Source: Helicocarpus griseus UAMH5409
Taxonomy: Eukaryota; Ascomycota; Eurotiomycetes; Onygenales; Ajellomycetaceae
Assembly: GCA_002573585.1 (NCBI GenBank)
Contig: PDNB01000012.1
Coordinates: 229,177-293,176 of the forward strand
Length of the DNA stretch: 64,000 nucleotides
Reading direction: 5' to 3'
The notes beneath the pieces were generated by a model. It had not been told where the DNA came from, did no database searches, and saw nothing but the letters and a program-made list of their open reading frames with translations. The translations under genes and the position numbers were made by a program. Shown one piece after another: positions 1 through 11,619 of this stretch (its first letter is position 1; the number at the start of each line of letters is the position of its first letter).

Positions 1-2199
1 TTCAAAGGCAAGAGAAAAACATGCATTGTTCAGCCCTTCATACCAGAGCTGACGGTGATACGCAACAGCATACCATTTGGGTTCATCGTTTCTAGCTGGA
101 CACATTCGAGAACTTAAAATGAGTTGAGATCGGCTCCGATTCTATCTTCCCCTCTTCCTCCAGCACTAGGAGGTCAATCATCATAGCTGAGAAATGACAT
201 ATTTAGCTCAACGCCAGCACCCACTTACGGATGATATGAAGGCTTTCTGATAAGGCTTCCTGTTCGTTGCTTGGCCAAAGGTGGGAACTTGCTGATAGCC
301 AGCTGGAACATGAGCGAGATAGGAGGCGAGATAAAAAGAGCTTCATTACCCTCGATCCTGCATATAAGTAAAAGGAGAGAAAAATGCTGGAGAAGGCGTG
401 GCTGGAGGGGTGTGCGACTAAAGCTACCCCACTGAATATAATGGAGGGGTTGGAGGGGATCGCTTTATGCTTTACGCACTCTATCGTTTCTTTTAAGTAC
501 ACGAGGGGGGACAAATGGCAAACGTGTCCCAAGTGCGCTGGTTTCGACTTTGAATGTATCACAGGGTTAGTGCATTTGGAGATACATGTAGACGATCATG
601 TTGACAGTCATATCTAAAGGAGTCCAAGTTCAACTTGCAGTAGGCCTAAGTGGAGGAGACATAATGATAGAGCATTGGATCTGGGTTAAAAAGGTTCTCT
701 ATAAAGACTCTGTCAATCCTTGTGATGATGGAAGCAAATATGCCGTTTCTCCTTCTGGGATATTGACTGCAAAAAATCTTGAATGGAATCGCGCAACGCG
801 CTGCCGAGTTGAAATAGACAAACGGAATCCTAGAACTGTCGGTCATTGGTTGCGGATATTGCAGAATTTTTTTATATAATAATATATTCGTGCTTGCGCG
901 GTCGGGCCAAAAGACACCGTCGAATACTTACTACTTAACCCCAGCCCTGAAGGAGCCGTCGGCCCATTGATATGGAGAGGTGTTGCATGGATGTCGCGGG
1001 TTGGCGCAGCCTTTCCTAGCAAAGCCAGCGAGAGCCCAGGGTACCCGCATGTCCACGGTCAAAAGACGTTTCTTTGTTGCCTTGGGTCAGTTTTGTTCTG
1101 GAACAATCGCATGCATTTGGACCCGAAAAGAAAATCTCCGTTTAGACGAAAGCTGCAAGCAAGCGTCGGCCGTCTCCGCTGATATCGACTGATACAACTT
1201 GGTCGGCAATTCCACACATGCGCAAGGCAGGATGCATATCGAGTGGTGATGCGACCGAGGATGATTATTTATCACGACTCAGCATCAGAAGTGAAATGAT
1301 GAAATTTGGCCGTGGCGGCGGGCTGCCACTAATATGCGAGCTAGACCTCCTGGCCCCTCACTTGGTCATCGTGTGCTTGCTGGGGGGTTTTGCATCCCGT
1401 CTGCCGAGCGACCAATACGGACGGATGCCCTTGCAAGCTGTGTGGCCCTGCACCTTTTTACCTTTTTTTCTTTTTGGGAGATCTGGCGCAAAAGGGAAAT
1501 CAATAATCCTTCGGACGCCGGAACTCTCCACGAAGCTTTGATGTTGACAATCGTTTTGACTTGCAGTGACGCGAACTAGAAAGCGTGTTGCCCATATCGC
1601 TACTCGTCTATTATTAGTCGTCTCCTCCCGTTGGCAGATCGCCCCGGCCTGAGGTGGAAGCTATCCGTTGATCGAGAAGTCTCGTACTGCTCGGATTTGC
1701 CGATAAGGCTGAACGACCGCATTTCAGCTGCTGCTAGGAACCCTCGCTCAACCCGCAGCGCCCCAGAATAGTTACATAAATCCGGATTCTACGCGGCCAT
1801 TGGTGGACGGCTGTCTCTGTCTGAGAAACACTAGTTACGAGAGAATACCTTGATGCGACGGTTTGGGGATGATGATTCAGGTCGGTGCTTCGCGTTGACT
1901 GACGCACCTCGTGTCTGCTCCACAGCTGAGTGCCCCTATATTAAGAAAGAAAAAAGCATAACATGAAACTTTTGCCTAGTTCCTTTTCTCTTTGGTCAAG
2001 AAAAGTTTTTAACAATTTCCCCCTCTATACACCTACCCGTATTATCGTTTTCTCCATGCATAAACAGCTCCCTGTCCTTCAAAGTCAATTCATGAAACTA
2101 CAAATATAGCCATGTCGTTTTCAGCGCCAATCCACGGATGGTGCTGTTATATCCGTATAGATTCGGCTGACAATGCCATAGTTGACGTAAAATCTCGCC
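1..2199. other. Left-edge intergenic region, no gene supported
   Basis: Only short overlapping ORFs are present (longest about 119 codons) and none gives a recognisable protein or an extendable exon chain. The last 250 bases before the transcription factor are AT-rich with pyrimidine runs and probably hold its promoter and leader. No tRNA or repeat was seen. Confidence 0.5.
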
Positions 2200-4307
2200 A
2201 TGGCCTCTCTTCCTCTCGGTCTGGAGACGCCGCTTCTCAAAGTTAGCCGTCCAGTTGCGGCATGCTCTAGGTGCCGCACAGCTAAAATAAAATGTGACGG
2301 CAAACTTCCTGCTTGTTCCGCCTGTGAACGTGCTGGGAAAGCTTCCTCCTGTCCAGGGGCCACCGACGAGTTCGCCAAGGGAAAAGAACGAAGCTATGTG
2401 GCCTCCCTGGAGGGCCAATGCGAACGGCTGGAGAAAGATATTGCCGAAGCAAAGCGTCGTCGACAAGAATCCATCCAGCAAGGGGCTGCGACTGAGCAGA
2501 ATGGTGGCGTGAGATTGAGGATACCCCAAGGTGGAGAGAGAGCTCACCGTAAGGAGACATCCGATATTGATGACTTGGTGGGGGATTTTGGCTTTCTGTA
2601 AGTTGCTAAAGGCCTCACATCGATTCGCTTGTGTATCACTGACCCTACTTTAGATCGGTCAATGCGACCTCGAGGGATTTTTACGGAATCACATCCTCAA
2701 CATCCTTTGCGGGGCTTTTATTAACAGTAGCAGTGGCCAAACCTCTGCAGAGCCCAGGTGGAAATTGGCGTCTTCCGCCACGCCCCGAAGCTTCCACTAT
2801 AATTCAAGGATACTTTGATAACGTTTATATTCTCTCGCCATTCTTTATACAAACCAACTTTTGGACTTCCATGGACGCGGTATATCAAGAAGGAGGCCGT
2901 TTTGCCAAGAACTTTGACCATTGGATTGTACACATGGTTCTTGCGATTGTCCGCGCTTCAGCCTCCAACATTCAAATAGCAAGACGCCATGTTGCTATCG
3001 CTTTGAAATATGCTGAAGATGTCCTTCATCCGGGGTCAATTGTTGGCATCCAAGCTATTTTGCTATTGGCACAATATTCAATGCTTGACCCTGAACATTT
3101 TAGAACCTGGTATTTAGTTGGGACTGCCGCTAGAGTGGTATCTGATTTGGGCGTCCACCAAGAGCAACCCTCCGAGGCTTACACGAATGAAACAGCCTTG
3201 GACCTTCGACGAAGGGTTTTTTATTGCGTATATTCCTTTGATAGGTAAGTAATCAAACTATGGCTACTAGAGTTCCCACGTAAGTATTGACATTATTTTA
3301 GATATATGAGCATTGCATTTGAACGAGCACTCTCGTTTTCTGATGACTCCGCGAACGTTCCTCTGCCAGCGCATCCACCACAACCTGCTGAGGGATTATC
3401 AGACTGGCCGACTCCTATATTCCCCAAGAGCATCGAACCAGCTATCTATTTATTCAAAATCCGCACTATTCAATCCAAAGCCTACCACACGATGTTTTTC
3501 AGCGGGCGAAATCCTTCCCCCACTCCTGAATCCTCATTGTACACCTGGGAGGTTTGCGCAGAAGCTCAAGATTGGTTCAACGCAATACCCAGAACAACAC
3601 CAGCACAACTCGTGATATTCTACAATCTGGAACTTTTCTATACCTTTGTGATCCTCCTATCCCCCTCAAACCTCTCTCCAAGCGTGAGTCCGCTACATAA
3701 CGTCCTGCTTTTTGAGTACGCCATCAAGTTCGTCTCGCAAATACACCAAATCATCAACAGCGCCAGCTGGCCATTGCTTTTGACCTACATCGATATCCAA
3801 CGAGTCTACACGGTAGCCAGTAAATGGCGAGACGCCCTCGACCAATCATTCGACGAAATTCTCCTGGACGCTTTTCCTGAACCACCCACACCTATACCTC
3901 CAGGGACACATAAGCCTCCCTATGTATCGCCAGTTGAGAGGATTGATTCGACTGGCCGCGCGTTGAAATGCCTGTATAATATTCGCTACATCTTGAATTA
4001 CGCCTCCACGAGGTGGAACATGAGTACTCTGTCGGACGAATTCCAGAATGCTTCTGTTTATCTGGAGAAAAGGCTGATGCAAGCCAAAATCCAATTCCGC
4101 TCACCACAGCATCATCCCATAAATCCCGCCCCGGTTGCCGCTCCTGTTCCTTTCTCTACTCCATCGTACACAATACACCCCATCCAACCACAATACATTC
4201 CGCAACAACAACAGCAACAGCAGCAACAACAGCACCAAGAACAGCAGCAGATCCACCTACCGCTTCCAACCCATCTAAATCCGCTGAAAGGCTACCGGAG
4301 AAGTTGA
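2200..4307 (+). CDS. Zn2Cys6 fungal-specific transcription factor
   Basis: Predicted nuclear DNA-binding regulator of 664 residues. Exons 2200-2597, 2654-3244 and 3302-4307 join in frame through GTAAGT donors and TAG acceptors. The binuclear zinc cluster is near the N-terminus: Cys22, 25, 32, 39, 42 and 51 in a CX2CX6CX6CX2CX8C pattern followed by a basic linker and a short coiled-coil-like stretch (about 60-95). The middle region, with the segments DFGFLSVNATSRDFYG and YFDNVYILSPFF, matches the style of the fungal_trans middle homology region. The C-terminus is Pro/Gln-rich with a run of ten Gln broken by His and Glu. Residues and domain order are seen; the family assignment is standard knowledge; the target genes are unknown. 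The neighbours are not obviously co-regulated. The first exon ends inside a conserved-looking block, which supports the splice choice. Confidence 0.9.
4201..4252 (+). repeat. CAA/CAG tract encoding polyglutamine
   Basis: Mixed CAA and CAG codons near the end of the transcription factor encode about ten consecutive Gln, then a few more interrupted by His and Glu. Such tracts vary in length between strains and often lie in activation regions. Confidence 0.85.
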
Positions 4308-5706
4308 TATATTTAATATCAAACCAATCCCGGGATTTTCGAGAACGCTGGACAACAGAATGTGAGTTGGAATCCACAACGAACCTCAGCAAATGGAGCA
4401 GGGGGAAAAAAAAACTCTTGAAGCAAATCTCATTGATATCGCAGTCATATATACCCTATAGCATCCGCCTTTCTTCTCCATCATATCGCTGCTTCACATA
4501 TTCTTTTCGAATTTTTTCCCTACCTACCAAAAACAATCATCAAACTCTTTTAAATCAATGTTTCCATATCGCTCTCGACACCTATACCTGGAGTGTTCTA
4601 CATATATTAGTCTTTTACTGTAACCTTTCGTGTCATATAGTGGCCAGGTCTCTGTTCCTTCCTCTTTCTTTCCCGACCTTTTTCCAAGCTATTTTGATCT
4701 TTTCCCCATATAGTTTTCTGTTTCCGTCTTCAATTTTCAATTGACCCTATTGAATGATATCTTTTCATATCGACAGATATATCCCTGAAATCACCCCTTA
4801 CTTTGACTTGTGTGTAACTACGCATTGGTCTTTAGGCTGCGCCAGGCCATTGAATGTCCTGCATCTAAACCCAGAAGTTCAATCTTGTCCCATCCATTCC
4901 TCTACAGCTGCAGCAAACCAAACCTCTAGGTGTAAAATAGTGCTCTCCAATGAGTTTTCTAAATCATATTGAAAGATTGTGATACGAATGCCTAGCTTGC
5001 CTATCAAACTAGAGCAAAATAAAAAATAATCAATGAACTGCACTCGACCAACTACTTTCCATGCTATTGACTTAAACGAAGTGACGAAACAACACTGCTA
5101 GCTAATAGGAGAAAGAAAAGTCCCAATAAGAATAATCATCGAACTCACCCTTGTAAGCAGACACCCCATAGAACCTCTTGGTCATATTTATCTAAACTTG
5201 GACGTAAAAATCCCAAGCTCATCCAATGAGAATGAACGACAAGCCCTAGCATGTTGAGGACTAGTTTGAGAGATCGGATATGGTTTTCCGGAGAGAGGAG
5301 TTCGACTGCTGTTACTACGGTGGGATTAGTTGCAAGATGCATTAGCAATATATTGTCTGTCTAAAGGAGGACTGCGATTGATATTACTGTTGCGGGTGTG
5401 GTTGCGGAACCTATATCCGGGAGACGTCCTCTCTGAGCCCGGCCCCTGATTGCGGTTACTGTAGCGTGGATGGTTACGGGGTCGACTACCGCTGGAGCTT
5501 CGTTTCTCAACCGCCCCTCGGGCTCTTTGAGAAAGGGATGAAGAACTTGGCCATTCAACGCGGTTGGATAACGGTTCGTTGTGCCAAGTCCGACGACGTT
5601 GACCGTTACGATGCCGGTTCGAATGGCGTCGACCAGGAACGTTGTCGGGGCGTTTGACGGGAGGATTAGTGAGCTGTTTAATTTTTATTAGGATTAAATT
5701 TGAAGC
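4308..5706. other. Intergenic region between two convergent genes
   Basis: Pyrimidine-rich, AT-rich 3' flank of the transcription factor to about 4.75 kb, then mixed sequence. A 243-codon ORF beginning at 4013 runs antisense-free through the 3' end of the factor in another frame, but its composition (Ser/Tyr/Phe from CT-rich DNA) is that of untranslated sequence. No gene supported. Confidence 0.5.
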
Positions 5707-6603
5707 TCAACGATGGGATATGCGGCAAACCTTTCTCCCTCTATCAGGATCTTCTCTCGACGAAGCAAGGTTATCGAGGGTCGAACCAAGTTTTGATAGT
5801 CTGTTTGGACTGTCTGACAGGCCTTGTTGAATATTGTCAAAGTAAGACTCGACTTCATCTTCGTTCAGAAATCTAGGGGGTTTGACATCTACCCATCGGA
5901 AATTGGTGACGTCGAAAGGTTTAAGGCGAGCTTCAGCACCAGCTTTTACTATACAATACAAATCAAAGAACTCCAGAAAATGTAACTTTGTCCAACCTTC
6001 ATAGACATAATCGCGGCGAATTACGTCGAATGTAGAGTGCGGAGCCACAACGGTACCCCTCAAAGTCAAGACTCTTTCGGTCAAACGATCATTAAACCCG
6101 TCCACTTTCCCCATTTTGGCAAAGTTATCAAACTGCCACATAACTTCGAACTGCTCTGCAGTTAAATTATCCCCGCTATAATGGGCATAGTAGGTTGTCG
6201 AGGCAGGGTTTGGTAGGTTTTCGAATCTCTTCGGGGAGGATACTTGACGGTCAGCGACGCCAACGAGGTACTCATGAAGAGGGATACCACCCTCTCCTAC
6301 CAGTAAAGGCCCTAGTACACGAATCTGTTTCGAAGTAAAAAGCGCATGAGATGGCTGGCGAGATATTGTCGTTATGACCTCACGTTCTTCGGGGCCTGAG
6401 TCTGGCCCGACAACGTGATGGGGATTGACTCGAACACAACTTATCAGCTTAGCTGCGGTGGAGGCATCAAGCGTCATGATGTCGAAGGAAATATTAATAT
6501 AGCGGTTGAAAGCCCGAAAGTAGTTGGCGCTATGCAGAGAATGGATGTAAGGAGCTGATGGAATGAGGGGAGGTAGGTAAAGCCGAACAAAGGCAAAAGA
6601 CAA
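5707..6603 (-). CDS. Hypothetical protein, family not recognised
   Basis: Single open frame of 298 codons. The first in-frame ATG is at 6603, but the 42 residues before the next ATG (6477) are hydrophobic and Pro/Tyr-rich, and a 256-residue protein from 6477 is at least as likely. The body has a balanced globular composition with many acidic and aromatic residues, including segments such as EQFEVMWQFDNFAKMG and KLHFLEFFDLYCIVKAG, and no cysteine-rich, signal or membrane signature. It ends in a basic tail. The ORF is long for this AT-rich stretch, which supports coding. No function can be proposed. It is divergent from the single-pass membrane protein at 7300, with about 0.7 kb between them. 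Confidence 0.6.
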   Translation of the reverse strand: MSFAFVRLYLPPLIPSAPYIHSLHSANYFRAFNRYINISFDIMTLDASTAAKLISCVRVNPHHVVGPDSGPEEREVITTISRQPSHALFTSKQIRVLGPLLVGEGGIPLHEYLVGVADRQVSSPKRFENLPNPASTTYYAHYSGDNLTAEQFEVMWQFDNFAKMGKVDGFNDRLTERVLTLRGTVVAPHSTFDVIRRDYVYEGWTKLHFLEFFDLYCIVKAGAEARLKPFDVTNFRWVDVKPPRFLNEDEVESYFDNIQQGLSDSPNRLSKLGSTLDNLASSREDPDRGRKVCRISHR

Positions 6604-7299
6604 CCAAGAGGGGGGGTGAAGATTATGAACAACGGATTTCTGTAAGGAGAGACAACGTCAAGTTCAAGAACAAAGCAATTATGTTCTGACTTCGTGGCTA
6701 GAATAGCGCGTGAAAGATGCTGATATAACCCCTATCCCAATCACGGATCGTTTTGGCAAAGTTTGGTAGAGATTAGAAGGAGTGGAAGGATTCAATTATA
6801 CGCAATAGCAAGGCATATAGTGAATACAGCCATTAAATATAAATAGTGTTCGACAATTTGAGAAGAGCTCTCCGACTCCATGCTTGAATTGCGTTTTTAA
6901 ACAGTTCATATACTGGGTGGACTTCTAGGGAAAATCAAGAAAGCAGGAGCAAGCTGCAAAAATTTACTTCAAAACGCCGCAAAAGAAGTAAGCGATAAAC
7001 CCTGCACTTTCTCAAGGGCGAGAAAAAAAAATCGAAAGTAGGATGCGCCTGCCGGGATTAAAGTATTGCAGGTGTTGCTGTGATAGCAAGACGAAGACCC
7101 GAAGATACCTACTCTCGTCACGCAGCAAAAGAACGAGTATAAACGGTTGGCAGCAATACAAGGCTGGCCTTATGGGCAGAAAGATATATCTTAATTATCC
7201 TTTTGGTGTATCGCGGTGGAATATCCGTCCTTTACGACCGTACCTTGTACCTCCCAATCCCACGCTTCCAACTGGGGACACTTTTTCCCGTCAAACAAT
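6604..7299. promoter_or_regulatory. Divergent intergenic (promoter) region
   Basis: About 0.7 kb between two genes transcribed away from each other, so it should hold both promoters. It is AT-rich with A-runs near 7021. No specific binding site is clear. Confidence 0.4.
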
Positions 7300-8457
7300 A
7301 TGTTATACTCTTTGCGGCGACCATCTGCGTTGATTGTCTGTGCGATCACACTAATATCCCTCGCGACCCAGGGAACTTCTTTGAATTTTCCATCGACCTT
7401 GAGACAGCGACAACGGGGGCTATGGGGCCCTTCCTTGGATACTGCGACGCAGACACAAAAGTTCGATCCGAGAGCCGTTGACTTTGACAGAAAGAGATCT
7501 CAATATGTTGCGCGACTAGCCCTTGACGAGCCTACCGAAGATCGAGCAGGGGACGTGGAGCTGAATAAGGAGAACGACAAAGAACTGAAACCTAGCATTC
7601 CATCAGGACATGGATTACGACGCGTACTTGGCGATTTGGAAACATGCGCAGAAGACCTATTACCCTATTCGTCGAGTTCTGAAGCAGAACAAACGGTTAT
7701 GATTACCGGGTCGAAGGTACGGTCATGCAGAGAGGCAATATTTTCAATTGTTCGATGGGTCAAAGCCCAACGAGAAGAGATACTGAAACCCCGGGAGAGA
7801 TATGCTCCTATATGGAGCAGCAGTTTACCAGACCATCCCTATAAAGAAGCATTAGATAAGTGGAAGGGCACTTTCCGCAAACGAGGATGGATCCCAGAGG
7901 CTTCACGTTGCGAAGCGACAGTTTGCCGCGTCAAAGACCTGCACTTTATATGTTCTAGTAGCAGGAGGAAATCCCCGGAGAATATGAAGCTATGTAGGAT
8001 GTGCTATCCTCCGAATGACGATCTGATCAATATGCATTGCGCAAAACAAGATCAACGATTGCGAAACGTTCTATATCTCCTTCTGGGTTTTCTGGTTGCT
8101 ATAGGTGGCGGCGCAGCAATCGTCTTCTGTGTACGTAAAGCAAAAGAGAGACGGCAAAGACCTCGACCGTTTCCACAACAAGTCGGTAACCGCGGAGGCA
8201 TAGGCCGGCGTTTTATAGAAGCCATCCGAAAATCTAGACGCTTAACTCCTGTACAGGATCTGGAAAGGAGCCCTGGGGGTGGGAGCAATGGCGTATTTCT
8301 TCGAACTATACCATCGCAAAATATTTCAAAATTCGATATATCGACCATTGAAGCCCAGATGCACGAAAAAGAGGAGCAAGCTTCGCCTTTGCACGACTCG
8401 CTGAAGCTTCGAATGTCGAGGGGATCAAGACCGACCACACCAGCCAGTTGGAGATGA
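7300..8457 (+). CDS. Predicted secreted-then-anchored single-pass membrane protein
   Basis: The open frame extends up to an ATG at 7216 (413 codons), but the ATG at 7300 begins a classic signal peptide (MLYSLRRPSALIVCAITLIS, then a small-residue cleavage region), so I start there: 385 residues. The ectodomain (about 25-255) carries scattered Cys, including a cluster in the membrane-proximal region (CEATVC, FICSSS, CRMCYPP). A single membrane segment lies near residues 257-279 (LLLGFLVAIGGGAAIVFCV), followed by a basic stop-transfer sequence (RKAKERRQRPR) and a Ser/Arg-rich cytoplasmic tail of about 100 residues. This is type I topology. I do not recognise the family. A cell-surface or endomembrane role is inference from topology only. 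Confidence 0.65.
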   Translation: MLYSLRRPSALIVCAITLISLATQGTSLNFPSTLRQRQRGLWGPSLDTATQTQKFDPRAVDFDRKRSQYVARLALDEPTEDRAGDVELNKENDKELKPSIPSGHGLRRVLGDLETCAEDLLPYSSSSEAEQTVMITGSKVRSCREAIFSIVRWVKAQREEILKPRERYAPIWSSSLPDHPYKEALDKWKGTFRKRGWIPEASRCEATVCRVKDLHFICSSSRRKSPENMKLCRMCYPPNDDLINMHCAKQDQRLRNVLYLLLGFLVAIGGGAAIVFCVRKAKERRQRPRPFPQQVGNRGGIGRRFIEAIRKSRRLTPVQDLERSPGGGSNGVFLRTIPSQNISKFDISTIEAQMHEKEEQASPLHDSLKLRMSRGSRPTTPASWR

Positions 8458-9364
8458 GACCAGGCTCTCCGTCGTGGTCTAGGACTTGAGATACTAGCCA
8501 GCCCAATTCGAAACTAAACAACACATTCGCTCCTGGAGTTCAAAATGCTGGGTGGGTGATAATGAAGGTGCCGCATGATAGTAACTAGTAGTGAGTTTGG
8601 CGGGTGGGGACTGTGTCAATGGTATTTTTCTGGTTACAGTTGTAAGTTAACGGCAGCAAGCATGAGCAATGATGTCTTCGTTATTATTCTTATGATGAGC
8701 TTCTTTTAGCTGATAGTCATTATTGATTCATAATAATGAATTTTGTCTGGAATTCAATTAATCTTTAAAAAGTAAAATATGAGATGTGGTCTCGTTCCGA
8801 GGTCCGTGCCGCGCCAAATCACATGATTAGCCCTACCTCGGCCGGTTCGGCTGACTAAGTAACCCCAGCCCAAGCTCCTCCCGATCTGCCCCTGGATCGA
8901 CTCCTATCTCCACCTTCAAATGTTCCCACGCATCACCCCGCGAAACTCCTCTTAGCTGACGGAATGCATATAAAGTCCATGATGTACCATGCGTTGCCGC
9001 TCAGATCTCCGGGCTGGTGGAAGAGCTGTTGTGCTGGATGATTCAATAATAGGTGCCCCTTCCTCTGACTCCCCTGAGAAATCCGCGTTGCGTCTGCTTG
9101 ATACTAGTGCCTCGTGCAGCTCCTGTATTTCCATAAAATATACGGAAGATTTGCTGGGTAAATTGAGGTACCACTGCATTTCTTCGTCTCAATCTGCAAG
9201 TTTCGTGATCACATCGCTGGTTATAAGTCCCACTGGTTCCATGCCTGGCTCCTTCTTACCCCTGTTCCATCTACCAGGCATCCAAGGCAAATGCTTCTAG
9301 GGACTTTGGTCAAATATCTTTCAAGGCCGTCTCTTCTTGACACTTCGCGAGGATTTGAAAACCG
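8458..9364. other. Intergenic region upstream of the lipase gene
   Basis: AT-rich 3' flank to about 8.8 kb, then a more GC-balanced stretch upstream of the lipase. A 103-codon plus-strand ORF at 8989-9300 has no recognisable content and is more likely 5' leader or promoter. Confidence 0.45.
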
Positions 9365-11191
9365 ATGGCCGATTCACAGCCTGCTGGGAAGGTGGACCCT
9401 TCCACTGCGAAAGCCATAACAACAGAACCAAAACCGGTCAACGGATCAGCTCCAGCCGAGGAAAAGAAAGAAGCCGTTGAAGCCACCTCCGAAACCAGCC
9501 AAATAGCTTCGGAGACCAAAGAAGTGGGCAGTTTGCCGTACGTGCTGACCACTCATCCGTGCTTTCCTGCCTTGGCGGAGTACGGCCCACCAACACTTCT
9601 CCGAAAAATCCAATGGGGAATAACCCTGTTGATATCTTCAATTCTATCCTCATTCTTCCTCGGCTTTGTTATTACGACGGCAGTAGTAAAAGACGGCTTT
9701 GTTAGGCTGGGACATTCGTCGCTCACCCTAGTTGGCCGAAACCCAGATAAGAAGAGACCGTTTTGGGAAGTTGAAAAGAAACGAAAGCGCGAGAGGAAGG
9801 AAGCAGCTAAGGCATGGAACGATAAGAAACGCCGCGCCAAGGCATACCCTGCCTATGGACACGAAGAGCAGGCCATTGGAGTTGAGGAGATATATGAACC
9901 GACAGAGGGCGGCAAAGACCGGTATCTCCGCGATATCCCATATTACGCTCAACGGGTTGGCTTAGATGGCGAACTGTTCAAGGTTCAAACCGAAGACGGC
10001 TTCCTTCTGGACCTGTGGCATTTGTACAATCCAAAGGAATACACGCCCGTCCCGCAGAAAGATAGGGAACCTATCCCTTTCTCAGACTTACTATCAAATT
10101 CCTGTCGCAACGAGAGGCCTGCGGGCGAAAAGCGACGATATCCGGTACTCCTAATTCCCGGCATCCTCCAAACCGCAGGCGTATACTGTGCACATGATGA
10201 AGACAGCTTCGCCTTCTACCTTGCCAAAGCCGGCTATGACGTCTGGCTGGGCACCAACCGTTGCGGCTACAAGCCAGAGAACATGCACCTATCCCCGTCT
10301 AACCCACGCCACTGGTCCTGGACCGTCCAGCACATGGGCGTCTATGACCTTCCCGCCCTGATCCAACGTATCCTCTACGAAACCTCCTTCCCCAAGCTCG
10401 CCCTAGTGGGCCACTCCCAAGGCACCGCGCAGACCCTAATCGCCCTTTCCAAGCATCAACGGCCCGAACTAGGCAGTAAAATCAGCGTATTGTGCGCCCT
10501 GGCGCCAGCCGCGTACGCCGGATCCCTCGCCAACATATTTTACTTTCGCGTCATCCGCCTTCTGCCGTCTGCCGTCTTCCGCTTCGTCTTCGGCGTGCAC
10601 GCCTTCATCCCCATGATGATGATGGTGCGCGACCTGCTTCCCGCCTGGATGTACGCCGACCTGGCCTGGCTCTTCATCGCCTTTCTCTTCAACTGGAATG
10701 ATAACCTGCTCGATCGCGATCTGCGTCGTCGCGGCTTTCTCTTTAGTCCGCTTTATATCAGCGCAGAGAACTTGCACTGGTGGGTTGGGAAGGGTGGGTT
10801 CACGGCTGAGAGGTGCATCCTGGCCAAGAAGGAACAGTGGAAGCGGGATGAGGCGGAGGACGAGTATAATATGAGAGAAGGCATAATTCTTGATGCTGCC
10901 AAGGCTGATGAGGAGGCGTGGTTTGATTCTCGTGCGCCACCCATGGCGTTTTGGGTGGGCGGAAGTGACTATTTGTGTGACGGGGTGAGATTGTTGAATA
11001 GGCTGAAGGCCAAGAGGGAACCGCATTTGCGTGTGGCCCATATGAAGCTTGTGAAAGAGTATGACCATTTAGATGTCATTTGGGCGGTGGATGCGGTTGA
11101 GAAGGTTGGGAAGGAGGTTAGGGACGTGATTTGGCGCTCAGTGGATGAGGGGGTTCGAGAAGGTTGTAGGGAGATTAAGGTCGATGGGTAA
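9365..11191 (+). CDS. Steryl ester hydrolase / triglyceride lipase-like alpha/beta hydrolase
   Basis: Single-exon gene of 608 residues, matching the size of yeast Tgl1/Yeh-type steryl ester hydrolases, which release free sterol from steryl esters at lipid droplets or membranes. An N-terminal Ala/Glu-rich stretch is followed by one membrane segment near residues 84-107 (WGITLLISSILSSFFLGFVI). The acid-lipase N-terminal block (GLDGELFKVQTEDGFLLDLWHL) and the LLIPGILQTAGVY oxyanion-region motif precede the nucleophile elbow GHSQG at 349-353 (Ser351). Candidate acid residues are Asp535 or Asp539 in GGSDYLCD, and the candidate His is 568 in YDHLDVIW. Order and spacing fit the family. Exact substrate is inference. 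The gene is convergent with the P450. Coding composition switches from C-rich to G-rich near 10760. Confidence 0.9.
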   Translation: MADSQPAGKVDPSTAKAITTEPKPVNGSAPAEEKKEAVEATSETSQIASETKEVGSLPYVLTTHPCFPALAEYGPPTLLRKIQWGITLLISSILSSFFLGFVITTAVVKDGFVRLGHSSLTLVGRNPDKKRPFWEVEKKRKRERKEAAKAWNDKKRRAKAYPAYGHEEQAIGVEEIYEPTEGGKDRYLRDIPYYAQRVGLDGELFKVQTEDGFLLDLWHLYNPKEYTPVPQKDREPIPFSDLLSNSCRNERPAGEKRRYPVLLIPGILQTAGVYCAHDEDSFAFYLAKAGYDVWLGTNRCGYKPENMHLSPSNPRHWSWTVQHMGVYDLPALIQRILYETSFPKLALVGHSQGTAQTLIALSKHQRPELGSKISVLCALAPAAYAGSLANIFYFRVIRLLPSAVFRFVFGVHAFIPMMMMVRDLLPAWMYADLAWLFIAFLFNWNDNLLDRDLRRRGFLFSPLYISAENLHWWVGKGGFTAERCILAKKEQWKRDEAEDEYNMREGIILDAAKADEEAWFDSRAPPMAFWVGGSDYLCDGVRLLNRLKAKREPHLRVAHMKLVKEYDHLDVIWAVDAVEKVGKEVRDVIWRSVDEGVREGCREIKVDG

Positions 11192-11619
11192 CGGCGGTTT
11201 TATCGAATGGTTGTTATCACCGTTGGGCTTGTGGATTAGTTGACGTAACGAGGCGGACAGAATAAATAGACATGGCCGTCATGAGTTTCGATGTATCGTA
11301 CTAAACGAGACGTTATGTAACTTGAGATCAATTTCCCCTTTTATAACGAATTATATACAAGAAATGAAATGATAAATTCAAATACCATATTCCGGAATCT
11401 GCGCGCGTGGGGTAATTAAAGCAGAGGGAGAATAGCAAGGAAGATGATTTGAAGGCAAATTCGTTAAAAAAGTTCCAAATATCCTCCTCGGTACTGTCCA
11501 TCGCCTATGGTAAAATCAATCCGATAGACTGAACCCAAGACTTGAATGGAAAAGCAGCATCCAAAAAGAACAACCTACCGCCTCTTAATCACACCCTCAA
11601 TCCACCTGGCCCTCCACCT
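11192..11619. terminator. Convergent 3' intergenic region (lipase / P450)
   Basis: 428 bases shared by the 3' ends of two convergent genes. AT-rich, with AATAAA-like sequence (gaataaatag, about 11261) after the lipase. No gene is visible. Confidence 0.4.

Noticed and set aside
4013..4744. 243-codon ORF overlapping the end of the transcription factor
   Set aside because: It is a different frame of the coding 3' end followed by CT-rich flanking DNA; the composition is that of untranslated sequence.
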